Shown: piece by piece, positions 46,795 through 58,464 of the stretch
Layout: each line of letters begins with the position of its first letter
Numbering within the stretch: the stretch's first letter is position 1
DNA from: Onthophagus taurus
Taxonomy: Eukaryota > Arthropoda > Insecta > Coleoptera > Scarabaeidae
Direction: 5' to 3'
Length of the DNA: 64,000 bases
Assembly: GCF_036711975.1 (NCBI RefSeq)
Contig: NC_091973.1
Coordinates: 5,394,001-5,458,000 of the forward strand
Notes under the pieces: model-generated
Database searches by the model: none
Told to the model about the DNA's origin: nothing
Seen by the model: only the letters and a program-made list of their open reading frames with translations
Made by a program: the position numbers and the translations under genes

Positions 46795-49570
46795 GGTTCA
46801 GCAACAGCGTCGACTGGAACAGCGCGCCATAAGCTTTAAATTCGGGTTGTTATAACTCGGCGGGTTCGTTTGATCACGGTGTCACAGCACTAGACCACTT
46901 TGGGGAACCCATAACGGCACATCACCGTAACTCACGTAAACGCCGTAGACGCGGACGAACTCTGTTTTAGTAGTGAGATCGTGGAGATCGTTGCGACGCG
47001 GACGCCGAGTGCAGACTGCGTCCGTGTCCGCGAGCGGCGCGACAGGACGACCGTGTGGTAGCGTCTGGTTCGAGGGAGGGGAGCGCTCTAAGGGGTCCTG
47101 TGCTTCCGCTCTGGGACCGTGCTACCCGCTACCCTTCGATGCAGCCTGCCCGTTTTAATGCGAAGGCTGCCAGCTGCTCCTTTTGCTCCTGCCTCCTGCT
47201 CCTGGGCTCTTCTTACTCCTGACGTTTCGTCCTGTCTATACCATACACCTTCCCCATACGCCACCGTTTTCTTTAATATACCTTTACATCTCCTTAATAC
47301 TCTTGAACTACATACACCACGTATGCGTGTATATTCGACGTCCTCCGCGTCCACGGCGTCTCCTTAACCTATTTCGGGACGCTGTGCCACCCTCATCAAA
47401 ACACCCACCATACACAGACACTTACACAAACATTCTACAGGTATTGTTTTTCGCCCTACACCATTACTACATAAGAGTACCATTTTTTTTCCATTTAAAC
47501 ACCTAACATCAAAACAATACCCAAATGAATATTTGTATAAATAATAAATAATAATTAATAATAAAGTCCGAATTAAAATTGATTAGTTGTTAATGTTTTG
47601 GAAAAGATCCAATTCGATGCAAAATAGAGAGATGCTTTCCCATGCGTCTCTCGCGGGATAGGTTGATTCGAAATCGCGTTTCGCGACTGGAATTTCGCAA
47701 CCGCTTTAAAAATACACAACCTACTTCTGAGCTACGCAGGTCCTTCCGATTCTCGTCGTCGGGAATACGGGACGCCGTACCGACGCGGATCTCACGATCT
47801 TCCAATTAAACGGGTAAAAAAAAATTGACGGAAAAACAATATGCAAATACGCGCGAGAATTTGTTTCGAAAAATATAGATATCAATAAGCGCTACCTGTT
47901 CCCACGGAAGACGGCACTATACTAAGCAGGAAAAAAGCCGAATCCTGCTGGGATGATGTTGAACATGAGTAATAACGCCTTATGTAAGTGCTCGACTACC
48001 TGAAGATGTTACTCATGCTTTCGCTCTTTTATAAATATCGATCTTCGTACAAGGTCTTTTCGTTTCTAAATTGCGTACGAGGATTCTTGGACAAATATCG
48101 TTTACGGAGTTAAATGATTCTATTTTTAAAATCGATGTATGTTCTGTGGCGCCGTCTATTAACAAATCTATCTTTTTCGAAAATCTTACTCTTAGAATAG
48201 ATTATTACTAAATATATCAAAGTAAAAATGTTTCATTTTGACAGTTATGATGGAGGAGTTATTTAAAAATAGAGTTGATAAAAATGATTTGATTTATGTA
48301 TTTAGGGTTGTTTTTTATGGAACATCCTATTTTTTTACGCCACAGGAAACGTGTCGCGAAGAAAATCGGGGGCACTTCCGGAGGAAAAAAATCTCTACGC
48401 AGCCGGCAGAAGGCGCAAGATCCGGAGAAGGCGGCCCCAAAAGCCGTTTCGGCGTCGTCTATTTTTTAGCCCTCTTTGGTCGCCACTTGGCGAATGGCAA
48501 CGTAGGCTGGGGCGTACTGTTACGGAGCTAATCCATCCGCTGGCCACGTGGATGTTCATCCATGCAAGCATGAGTGGACGCGCAGACAGCTGCTTCCCTC
48601 CGCGGAGTGCGCGCAGGGCCGGCCGAGGCCCTGTCAAAACCATCGACCGTGTCAAAGACGCCTGCTGCACGCTCCAAGACGCCCGGTGCCACAAAAGGGC
48701 CTTCTCAACCGACCGGCGTCGATATATCACCCATTTGACAGCCCCACAATGCCATAGATGCTAGTTGTTTGCTCGTAGATCTTACGAAAATCTTCAGATT
48801 TTTCTATTTCTTTAATCTATTCTTCATTTATTAATAACATCTCATGTTCCTTCTTTTCAATTTATTTAATAATCAATCTAATACTTGATTATTAAATAAA
48901 TTGCTCTCTTTATTTTTATGATGTTAATATTTATGATATTAATACGTATATTTTGTTTTCTTTAAAATCAATTTAAACGATAATTTTTATAAAAACTTAA
49001 TACAACTTGATATTTAAAGAAACGAGTATTCTAAATGAACCCTTTCTTAATGTTAACGGTTCGCCGAGTTCCACCCAAGTTTTCCTCAAGTCCTGCACTG
49101 GACGGATGCGCACCAAACCGGCACTTTGTTATCTAATGGGGCTCTTCACTTGGGGTTCCGTCTGGTAGCGGCAGCAACGTACCGGTACAATCATCAAAAT
49201 GTACATACACGTAACGTAGAGTTAGGCCATATTGCCCGAGATTTATGACACAATAGCCATTATTCGGTACTTATGATTGAAATGGGCAGCAATAAATCAG
49301 GCGTTCAGAAACACCAACCCCTTTTTTCTCTTCCCCCCTAGTTTGGTGATTCCGATTTCGTCGCGCCGCGATAATTCGATTTCGGGGCACAGGAAGCGAA
49401 TCCACTCATTGTATTCAAATGTGCAGGATGCCGCTTTAGACGGTCCCTCATGCATTGCGAGTATGTAAATTTTGCGTTTTCTGGAACACTCCGTTCTACT
49501 GGACACCCAACAAATTTTCATTAATTAATACTATTCTTTAAATTTAAATATGCCGGTAATAAAGTAACTT
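46795..49570. promoter_or_regulatory. Delta 5' region and Delta-USP8 intergenic DNA
   Basis: The ~350 bp above the Delta ATG are GC- and CpG-rich (46850-47150) and fit a 5'UTR and promoter. Farther out lie another Su(H) octamer (47899-47906), a GC-rich patch at 48350-48760 and AT-rich DNA. Open frames are unsupported. Confidence 0.45.
48858..48903. repeat. Perfect 19 bp inverted repeat, 8 bp loop
   Basis: CAATTTATTTAATAATCAA and its exact complement flank TCTAATAC. It may be a minimal hairpin transposon remnant or a cruciform-prone site; no target duplication identified. Confidence 0.7.
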
Positions 49571-49847
49571 ATTTACAGGTTCCTGTAAAATTGTGTCGAT
49601 ATGTTGTCGATAAGGTAGTTTCCTATAGTTGATGTGAAATGGTCGAATTTGTTAGTAATGTAAACAACTAAGTTAATGTTTTTAAGTGTTGTGATCAAAA
49701 TAAAATAAAAACAACCTTTTCCGATTAAATGTAATTCCAACATAATTATTTTATTATTGAGAACACATATAAAGGAGGTAAATTGAATGTTAATCCTTAA
49801 TTCAAAGATGAGGTTATGTTTATTACTTTTTTTAAAGCAACTCCAAA

Positions 49848-52800
49848 ATGCCTGTTGATTTACATTACGCCAAGTGCATGGATGAATTGAATAAGCAGGC
49901 TACTACGCCTGCTTTTCAAAGCATGTACAAGTCTAAACCAGCAGGGTAAGTTTTAATTTTTACACAATAAAAATATTAACCTAAAATTTAGTTTGTACAA
50001 ACTGGCGAAGCAAATGTATCACCAGATCAATCAAAGCAGGGAAGATAACGAATTGGCCTACATCTACTCATTCCGTTTTTTGAAACTACTTGAAGTCATT
50101 TATCGTCGTGACACCGACAAGCATTTCGTGCAGCTCCAATTTGACTCCATGCGAAAGGAAGTTGGCGAACTATACACAGAACTTCAAAAATCTCTTCAAA
50201 GACGTTATGATCAATTGGCTCAGAAAAAATTAAGTGAAGTACCTGAAGAACCAACCACAACAATTAAAGTCGATGATAAAAGTGTTTCTAATATATTTGG
50301 TAAATCATATTGAATCAAATTTAACATAAAACTCCCACGCCAAGTATCTCTGAAATGGGTTGAGATATCTTAGTTTTGTAAGAATTATTATTCATTATAC
50401 AAAAATAAAGATGGCGCTGCAATCAAAAGAAACTCCCTTCATCACTAACTTTTTATTAGGTGTATGTGATAGAGCATGTGCAACTTTCTTTATTAACACA
50501 TTTTGCGCGGGAAGCGACTAAACTCGTTTTGCGCGGATTTCACATCTTGAGCGGGAAACGACTAAACGACTAAACTTTGGCGGCAAAGTGCCCGCGCAAG
50601 ATGTGTTAACATTGATTTCAATATTTAGTAGATTCGAAGATTTTTAACTTTAAAGAAGAATAGGATTGAAATAAAATTATTCATATAAACCAATAAGGTG
50701 GTCTCAACATTATTTTTTAACATAAATAACAAAACATTAACAAAATAAAAAACAGAATTACGTTCTAGGTCACCAAATAAATTTTTCACCATAATAATAA
50801 TTACTTCCATTTTCATGCACGTACTCTGAGTTTCACCTGGACTCTCTTTCATTTTTGCTCTCAGATGCGTCAATATCGAAAAAAATATGAAAATTAGATG
50901 AATTTATTGTATAATGGTAACATTTTGGAAACGGAGCATATTACATAAAAACTTTTGAAACAATAGTTATAGCAAATTTTATTCTTAACAATATTGCTCT
51001 CTTTCATTTTTGCTCTCAGATGCGACAATATCGAGAAAAATATGAAAATTGGATGAGTCGCTTAAACTCCAGGTGACTTGTTGATTAAAAGGAGGTTGTC
51101 TTAAGACCAATATCGATTGTTTAGCTTGCATACTATTCCATTATTATGGAACTACTTTCATTGCACCACAGAATATTATTCAGCAAGTTGCCAAAACTCA
51201 ACGAATATCGCTCAAACTCGTTTTTCTCTCTGTCTTTTATGTTTCTTAAATGTTCCAAAATTGGTAATGTTTGTGGATAAATTTATCAACGACATTCACC
51301 GTAAATTAAAATCACATTTAACTTATCTTCTTAATTGTCTCGAAACTACTAAGTTTTTCAAATCAATGTTGATAAGGAAAGTTGCATAGTTTTCGATTGC
51401 ACCTAATAAAAGCGTATTGTAACAATACTACGACCGCTCCGACAAACGTATTTTGAATAATACGCCTTAACCGTTTGAAATATCAAAAAAAGTTTCAAAC
51501 AAAAATCTTCTGCGAGATATTTGATTAATTATTGTTAATGAACACTTTTTTTAAATAACATTTTTTGATATTTCATAAAATAAAGGAGGAAAATTGGAAA
51601 TTCCCACGACGAAATATTGTAATAATTTCTTAATTTTTGTATTAGCCCCGCCCTCAAAGGATTGGTGGTGTGGCGAACCAGTTTTAGCGAGATCGTGCGT
51701 ACTCTATCTACCATTGAATACAAATTATTACAATATTTCAGCGTGGGAATTTCTTTATTTAATGAAATATCAAAAAATCTTATTATTGAGTAAAAGTGTT
51801 CGTTTAATAATTATCTACACCTCTTCTAAGCCCTTTTAAAAATGCTTCCTAATAATCTCGGTAATTAACAATAATTAATCAAATATCACGCAGAGATTTT
51901 GTTTGAAACTTTTTTTGATATTTCAAACGGTTAACACATATTATTGGAAATACGTTTATCCATAGTGGTCGAACAGCCGCTCCAGAGATACTTAGCCTGG
52001 GAGTTTTAAGTCAAACACTGTATAACAATGATTTTCATTTCACATTAGGTGATGATATTTTTATTTCATCTCAACAATTGTATCAAGAGTTGCCTAATGT
52101 TGCTGAAAATATGTTAATTATTGATATTAGATCTTCGACGCATTTCAATGAATCAAAATTAAATGGAAATTATCATTTAATTAATATTGATAATAATCTT
52201 ATTGAAAGAGGGTAAGTTTTGACATTATAGAAGGTTCAATCCTCATATTATTATTTGTAGATTGTCCGCTTTTAAATTAGAAGAAAAGTTGGATAAAGTA
52301 ACGAAAGATAAATTTGCAAAACGTGATGAATACATCTACATTTTGTTATTGGACAACGACACGGTGAAAGAAAGCTTCCAAACATCCAAGTTAAAAATTC
52401 TAAACGATATATTAACACTTGTAATATAAATAATATTTTCTTTATTATTCAAAATTAATTATTATTTTGCAGTGGGATGTTAACAAAAATTACAATCATG
52501 CTCCATATGTACTTAACGGCGGATACGTCGATTTTGTTGATATGTACCCGACACACAGTACAAATCCGCATGTTGTTTGTACTGATCGTTATGGCGATTT
52601 GGATGATATCTTGAATTTGGATGCGATTAATTATCCTCCAATGGAACGTTTTGGTCACACGTCAATCGTAAGTGTGACTCCTAAGGATATATTAGAAAAC
52701 ATGTTCTTGGAGCTTCTTAAATTATGCCAAATAATTGAGACAACCGAAAAAGAATTGTTACAATTTGAAGAAAATCTTTTAATAATGATGCAAAGTTCGG

Positions 52801-54309
52801 AATATTCTTCATCTGAAAAGGAACAACTGGAATACAGTAGAGCATCTTGTGATTTGCAACGACGTGCTCATTACGAAAGAAAAGATGAAATGAAGAAAGT
52901 AATGATAAAAGAAGTGAAAACGCATAAGTTGAATGAATCTGATTATTTTAATCGCCCGGAGCTGCTACATCTTGAAAGAAGCATTGTTGATGTATCTAGA
53001 AAGCGGCGTAAAGTAGCCGAAGAATTAAAGAAGTACGAATTGGAAGAAGGTGAGAAAGAAAAAGAGGAGGAAAAGAAACCACAACCGATAGTAGGCGATT
53101 CCTCGCATAATAAACCAGTGCCTTCTGAAGAAATTGTAAAAAGACCACCACCGCCAGAATTGGTAAAACTCATTCCACCAAAAGTAAACCGCGCTACAAA
53201 ACCTCTTAAACCTATTTCTTCTGACAGAGGTTTAAACGGATTAGTTAACATAAAAAATAGTTGTTACATGAATTCCATTATCCAATGTTTGCGTCATATT
53301 CCATATTTACGATATTATTGTATAAGTGGTGAATACAGAAACGAAATAACCACTAAACACCCAAAATTAATCTTGGAATTTAGCGATCTTATTAAACAAA
53401 TGTGGATGGGTCATAGTAGCGCGGTTAGACCGACCACTTTCTACAATGCCATAACTCGTTTGTACCCAGATTTTCGCAGAGGCAATCACGAAGATGCTAA
53501 CGAGTTTTTCATGATTGTATTTAGTTATTTGAGCGATGATGTAGCCCGTGATATTCCGGAGATGGCGCGATATTTGCCTGCAGATCGTACGTCGTTTTAT
53601 CGACTTACACAGCAAAAGGAATCATTCTTTATTAATAATTTTTACCATCAAATTCGTATGGACACCGAGTGTCAGAAATGTTTAAAACGCGAGATGCGAT
53701 TTGAGACTGAAAATGTGCTCATTCTTGATATGCCTTTGAGAGGTAATACTTCTTTGGAAAAATTGGTGCATGTTTTTATGACAACTTGTGATGTTAATAC
53801 ATTGTTTTGTAATGATTGTGAGAAACCGTCTGCGTTTGATCGAAAAGTAACTTATCTACCTAGGATTTTAACGATTTTATTGAAACGGTAATTATTACTA
53901 AATTTAAATCATTTTTATTAAATTTTTTTTTTTTAGTTACACTGCAAATCGAGATGGGGTGTACGTGAAGAAAACTACAAGTTGTTCCTATCCCTTGGAT
54001 GGATTAATATTTGGAAAAGCTAGATATAAACTTTGGGGTTTATGTTTGCATCAAGGCTCTTTATCGTCTGGTCATTACACCGCTGCTTGCCAAAATATTC
54101 TTGATAACAGGTTAGTAGGTATTCTTTTTAACACTGGACGGCTCGACCTTCCAGGGTTAAATGAAATAATTAAATTTTTTGGTTTAAGGTGGTATGAGCT
54201 TAATGACGAAATGGTTCGTCCTATCGATTTGACTCCGACTACTTACGAAAAGGAGGTGTATTTACTATTCTATCAGCTTGTTGATGAGAAAATGGTTGGG
54301 TTCTTGTGA
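49848..54309 (+). CDS. USP8: USP8/UBPY deubiquitinase (compact form)
   Basis: Endosomal cysteine protease that removes ubiquitin from cargo and ESCRT-0. Exons 49848-49945, 49992-50299, 52049-52211, 52261-52420, 52473-53887, 53937-54110, 54189-54309; phases 2,1,2,0,2,2 close, 812 residues. N-terminal USP8 dimerisation/MIT-like helices (KLAKQMYHQINQSREDNELA, LEVIYRRDTDKHF) run to about residue 135. A rhodanese-like domain follows (MLIIDIRSSTHFNESKLNG ... MYPTHSTNPH). A charged coiled coil and Pro-rich linker lead into the USP domain. The Cys box is GLVNIKNSCYMNSIIQCL (catalytic Cys codon 53262-53264, residue 507). The zinc ribbon is CQKC/CNDC and the His box is SSGHYTAACQN then RWYELNDE. It is shorter than vertebrate USP8 (about 1100 residues). 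An acceptor (AAAG) just before 49839 suggests a 5'UTR intron. Confidence 0.93.
50493..50611. repeat. ~119 bp MITE with GC-rich inverted ends
   Basis: Ends TTAACACATTTTGCGCGGG and CCCGCGCAAGATGTGTTAA are inverted copies; inside there are further GCGGGAAnCGACTAAAC repeats. The TTAA ends could be the target site. Confidence 0.75.
50844..51060. repeat. Pair of ~60 bp direct repeats
   Basis: CTCTTTCATTTTTGCTCTCA and the following ~45 bp (to ATGAAAATTnGATGA) occur at 50842-50905 and 50999-51060 with few differences, 155 bp apart. Origin unknown. Confidence 0.7.
51425..51990. repeat. ~560 bp foldback element
   Basis: Long inverted arms (CCGTTTGAAATATCAAAAAA, AGTTTCAAACAAA, ATATTTGATTAATTATTGTT) are found near 51470-51540 and inverted near 51865-51940. 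A second nested pair (AAATTCCCACG/CGTGGGAATTT with TATTGTAATAATTT) flanks a ~90 bp GC-richer centre. The arms cover over 200 bp each with indels. Non-coding foldback or MITE. Confidence 0.82.
54111..54188 (+). other. 78 bp in-frame last intron of USP8
   Basis: GTTAGT donor and TTTAAG acceptor. The length is a multiple of three without a stop, so an unspliced message would insert 26 residues between the His box and RWYELND. The flanking peptide ...DN-RWYEL matches the family only when it is removed. Confidence 0.75.
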
Positions 54310-54475
54310 AAAACTTGTGATATCGCAGATTGACTATTTTTATACATTTGTTACTACGTTACCTAGTCACAATAAGCAATGTTTATTCCGCTGTTGTAAA
54401 TCGATATTTGTTTACTCCCACGCATTTAAAGTATTATTCCCCATAAATTATTATTAGTTTAATATAAATTTACTA

Positions 54476-54510
54476 AATAAAACGAAAAATGCAAATTAAT
54501 ACTGTTTATT
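54476..54510. terminator. Facing poly(A) signals of USP8 and the Ly6 gene
   Basis: AATAAA on the plus strand at 54476-54481 (USP8) and on the minus strand at 54505-54510 (Ly6 gene), 24 bp apart. The two transcripts should overlap by a few dozen bases at most. Confidence 0.6.
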
Positions 54511-54788
54511 TTCACCCTTTAAAATTACACACAGTGTACAAGAGTATATAAAATATAAAATATACGAGTATATTGTTTGTGGAAGTATCAATTGACGAGA
54601 CTGTATAAAATACAGTGAGTATATAAAAATATTTAGCACCAAAAGCTGCCGTCCTTTCGAACATGTTTTGTACTAAGGCAAGCTAAGCAATCTCAAGTAA
54701 TACAATGACTAGTAAAAAAGTTTGCATAAAAGCGTCGGAAGACTGGTAAACATAATACTGTTTGGTAAAAGCAATAGCTAAATTCCTA

Positions 54789-55364
54789 TCAAATAAAAAT
54801 CAAACAATACAAAAACAGATACAGGGTCGCTTTGAGGCTGTTAGAATTGTTAGATCTTGGTGTAACTGTGGACGGTTCAACTATTGTTGTAGTAGTTGTG
54901 GTGTCATATCCACTCCCATGTTCTGTAAGATCTTCATCGTCAGATTCAAACCCCAGGTTAGTGTCACCATTACACAGATTAGCAGCACAGTAACAATATT
55001 TAATTTTGTTGGCTACTTTGCAATCAGTTAAGTTCGTAGCCTCCCCACACATCCGAGCAATCACCTCATTCCCTAAAAAACACGCTCTACAGCAAAAGGG
55101 AGCAACGACGCGGGCGAAGAAATTACTAACCGTTGATGTGTAAACTGCAACTTGCCACCCCTTGGGGACACACTTCTTTATAACTTGCGTTGAACTCTGT
55201 ACAACTATACTGACCATCCTCACCGCCACATATATAACACTCATGACAAGCCACATGGAACACTAAACAAGAATATTATTTTGTTAGTAAAAACTACGTA
55301 CTAATGGGTTAAAACAAGATTAGTAGTTACCTAGGGTACTCAGAGCGAACACGTTAAAAAGCAT
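54789..55364 (-). CDS. Ly6/uPAR-type GPI-anchored three-finger protein
   Basis: Exons 55364-55331, 55262-55131, 55072-54789; both junctions are phase 1; 149 residues. It has a short signal peptide (MLFNVFALSTLVFHVA), then CHECYICGGEDGQYSC and Cys spacing of the Ly6 fold. It ends in the diagnostic CYCAANLCNGD (Cys-Asn before the last loop). A Thr-rich acidic spacer and a hydrophobic C terminus (LKATLYLFLYCLIFI) fit GPI-anchor attachment. For exon 3 I chose the acceptor TTTTTTAG (55073-55074), because an upstream AG would shift the frame. Insect relatives include the boudin/crooked/coiled/sleepless group, which act in septate junctions or channel regulation; which one this is cannot be settled here. 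Confidence 0.82.
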
Positions 55365-56063
55365 TTTGGGATTACAATGAGAACGGGTCAGCTTTACGAG
55401 ATTCATCTAAACCAACTTTCTACGTACTAATTATACAGTTGGAACGAGTTCTAATTTAAATAAACGCGTTTAAATTCGTCCAAATAAACAGCGACGAATA
55501 AACGATTATTTACGATCCATGTGTGCCAGCTGACGACATCTCTAGCCGAGAGACGAACACTATTATTGAGACATATCAAGGTCTGTTCGACTCTCTATAC
55601 TTTCTCGTTTGACTCAAATCTCCCATATTTGTGACGTAAAGCTGGGCCGAGATTCAAAATTTTACTTTTTTAGTCTCAATACGTTCCAACAAACCGCGCA
55701 TATTAATAACTCTGGCAGCAACATTTTACATACTTCTATTTTCACCTCGCGTATAAATCATCAAAATTTGTCATTTAATATTATATAATAAACCGAAATG
55801 TTCATTTGGAAGGGCATGCAGTTGATATTTATAAATTTATTAAAAAAAATATTAAACGTTTTATTCGTAAATTCATTTATTTGGTTTGAATAAAATAACA
55901 ATAATTTACAAAAAAAAAAACAGAAACATAACAAAAAATAAATACATTTATTCGTCTACACGCACAGTTGTTTATGAACTCAAAAATTTATCTAAAAAAA
56001 ATCACTAAATTGGTTCATTCGCTAAATTTGAATAGGAATGAATGAAAAATCTTTTTTAACTTA
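55365..56063. other. Ly6-gene promoter side and CRELD 3' region
   Basis: Contains the presumed 5'UTR/promoter of the Ly6 gene and the CRELD 3'UTR (poly(A)-like hexamers on the minus strand near 55855-55880). No other gene recognised. Confidence 0.45.
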
Positions 56064-57233
56064 TCACGAATCTTGGAAGAATCTTTGAGGAATTTCCGCT
56101 GATATAGGTGTAGGTGGAGAGTTGAGTATATATTCTGAAACTGCAATATACACGGCAACACACAACCCAATAATTCCAGCAAGTACAACATTGCGCTGTA
56201 AAATAATGCAGGTACAAACACATAAACCAAGATAGGTTATTATTCTGGTCCAATAAACGTAATTATGTCTATTCTCTTTATCTTCATCAATACAAATCTT
56301 ATCTACCATCCTAAAACCTTTGGCACAACGCAAACACATGTCGGGACCATCACCAATGCATCCAGTACAAGCTTTATCACACTCAAGGCATCTATAAGAT
56401 CCATCAGTATTAACGCAAAATTGGAGAGGTGTGCAAACTGGTTTAGGTCCAGCACACTCGTTGATATCTAAACAAGTTCCTGGTTCAGCACCAGGTATCC
56501 AACCAGGCGCACATTTTTCACAACCCTCTTTTGTACAAGCCCCATCACAATATATAGGACAAGGTGAACATAAAAGCTTCTTATCATCACGATAAGCTTC
56601 ATAAGATTTATTATCACACTCATTACATGTGACCCCTGCATAACCATCATCACAAGCACATTGCCCACTACCCTTCCTAGTTCCACTCCCCTTGCATTTA
56701 CCATTATTATTACAAATATTATCAGGGAATCCAGCACAAGGAGTACAATTTGCACCATAGTGGTGATCAGGACAACAATGTTGCAACATTTCTATGCAAA
56801 AATACTCATAAATATTTGGCTTTTCATCTTGTAGATTAAACCACCACTCCTCAATAATTGCATCATGTTCTTCATGTAATGCATAACATTGATCACGTCC
56901 TTCCTCTACATCCAAACAAACCTTTTCTTGAATTTCTACTAATCGAATTTCACTTTTTGAATATGAACCCAACTTTTGCTCCTCCCAAGCTGTATCACCA
57001 CCTGCATGATGTCCTTTCGCCGTTCTATCCATACCCTAACAATAAAATTAATATTTTTATATTGAATTAAAAAAATATTACAATACCTTTTTGAATGAAT
57101 TTATAAAGATTTTACATGCACTGCATGGCGGATACCGGCGTTGTCTCACTTGTTCCTTCTTGTTTGAGGTTACAATCGCGAAAAGTGAGGTTAGAACAAC
57201 CAGAGTGGCGATAAACACAACGAATTTACTCAT
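56064..57233 (-). CDS. CRELD: CRELD, cysteine-rich EGF-like ER chaperone
   Basis: CRELD proteins are ER/Golgi folding factors; CRELD1 also supports acetylcholine receptor and NFAT functions. Exons 57233-57087 and 57035-56064, joined in phase 0; 372 residues. A signal peptide (MSKFVVFIATLVVLTSLFAI) leads into PPCSACKIF, a CXXC at the start of the CRELD-specific domain, followed by the conserved WEEQKL and WWFNLQ blocks. Cys-rich furin-like and EGF repeats come next: GKCKGSGTRKGSGQCACDDG, CSPCPIYC, a calcium-binding EGF starting DINECAGP and a CLRCAKGF module. Two closely spaced hydrophobic stretches follow (WTRIITYLGLCVCTCIIL; VVLAGIIGLCVAVYIAV). These C-terminal membrane segments are typical of CRELD1 and absent from secreted CRELD2, so CRELD1-like is favoured. 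No KDEL-type end. Confidence 0.92.
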
Positions 57234-58307
57234 TTCTCGTCCACGTTTACAACCGGTACACGATGAGCATAATATTTCAATTGATTTATGTCAGAAATCA
57301 ACGTTTTTCACCGAACTGTACAGTAAAACGTTTAAAGTGCTGTGTTTTGGCGTGTTGGTGTTTGATTGGCGATTGTTATTATTGCGGAGGAGAGGGGGAA
57401 TGAGTTATTTATCAGAAAATTTTTTACCATTTAACTTGTAATTAATTAATAGTTATTTTATTAATTATTTGCTCAAATTTTTTAGATTCAAAGGAAAAAA
57501 TTATTTTATTTATATATTTTTAGACATTTTGTAAGGTAGAGATTATAATTGGGATCTATAAGGAGGATTTAGACTTTTACTACCAATATTTAGTCTTGTA
57601 CCACTAAAATCTAGTCTTCTTGCGCCAGCAGTATCTATTTTGCAAAGGTAATATAATCGTCTCTTAGAACTATCTAGTCTTCTACTAGCAGCATTTAGTC
57701 ATTTGCAAAGCAGTATCTAGTCTTCTGACACCAATATCTAGTGTTCTGAAAGCGTTTTCTGTAGACTTTCTATAAAGGGATCTAGTCTTTCACTGGTTGC
57801 ATTTAGTCTTTAGTCACCAGTATTGCAGGCTACTTAGTCTATTGCAAACACTTTATTGCTTTCCATTAATAGTGTTAATAGTTAATATGATATTCTGATA
57901 TAATTATGTATCAGCTACGCTACGCAATATATAAATGTTCGCTAAATTGTTTGAGAACTGCTGCAATTACACAATATAAAACTCCGTTAAAATTATTTTA
58001 TATTAATTAAAATATGATATTTTTAAAAAAGAGACAAAACTAATTCAGGGTAATTTTATATTGAATTATAAGTTGGGGCGTCGTGATATAGATGGCGACA
58101 GATGTATATCAACAAAACCATTCGGAATATACACTGGAAGTCTTGTAAAAAGAGCAGTTGTGTTTTAGAAGTTGGCATTATACGTTGCGACGGTTTTTTG
58201 AATGTTGTTTACACGCGTTCCGCGCTCTGCGAGCGATATAACGTGGTTTTGATGTGTTCAGCAGGATTCGGTTTGCGTTTTTTGGGTGAGAAGGGTCACA
58301 GGCAATA
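57234..58307. promoter_or_regulatory. Divergent intergenic region CRELD / 58308 gene
   Basis: About 1.1 kb between two start codons facing away. 57590-57835 carries a degenerate series of short units based on ATCTAGTCTTnTnnnACCAG, about a dozen at irregular 15-30 bp spacing. The last 200 bp before the ATG are GC-richer and fit a 5'UTR. Confidence 0.5.
57570..57840. repeat. Degenerate short tandem motif (ATCTAGTCTTn)
   Basis: Variants of TATCTAGTCTTCTG, CATTTAGTC and ACCAGTATC recur across 270 bp. An old minisatellite in the CRELD upstream region. Confidence 0.7.
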
Positions 58308-58464
58308 ATGCCCGAACGATTTACGGTAACGAAGTCGGCCGACTCCGCGAATATATATAAATTTAGCCGAAATAATGCGACTGAAGAAGTTGTTGATAGG
58401 CCGTCAGAAAAATTATTGCCGGAAGCTAATGATACTAATTTGTTGAAGGAAACCCCGGAAATTG
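58308..58464 (+). CDS. First coding exon of an unidentified gene (possibly SLC12-type cotransporter)
   Basis: ATG in good context (aataATGCC) opens a 157 bp exon ending ATTG|GTGAGT in phase 1. It encodes MPERFTVTKSADSANIYKFS then about 33 more residues, hydrophilic, with LLPEANDTNLLKETPEIG. Composition is coding-like and GC-richer than its surroundings, and the donor is strong. The start with RFTVT recalls the N termini of cation-chloride cotransporters (SLC12, e.g. insect kcc), but this is only a resemblance from memory. No downstream exon is found in the remaining 5.5 kb, so the first intron reaches beyond the window. Confidence 0.55.

Larger units (their letters stand above)
50300..52048 (+). 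other. USP8 intron 2, loaded with hairpin elements
   Basis: 1.75 kb intron linking the dimerisation exon to the rhodanese exon (phase 1 both sides). It holds a ~119 bp MITE, a pair of ~60 bp direct repeats and a ~550 bp foldback element (separate entries). No additional exon recognised. Confidence 0.7.

Noticed and set aside
48238-48764. Overlapping open frames on both strands in a GC-rich patch
   Set aside because: Arg/Ser/Pro-rich composition follows from GC content; no domain, splice logic or conserved motif is seen.
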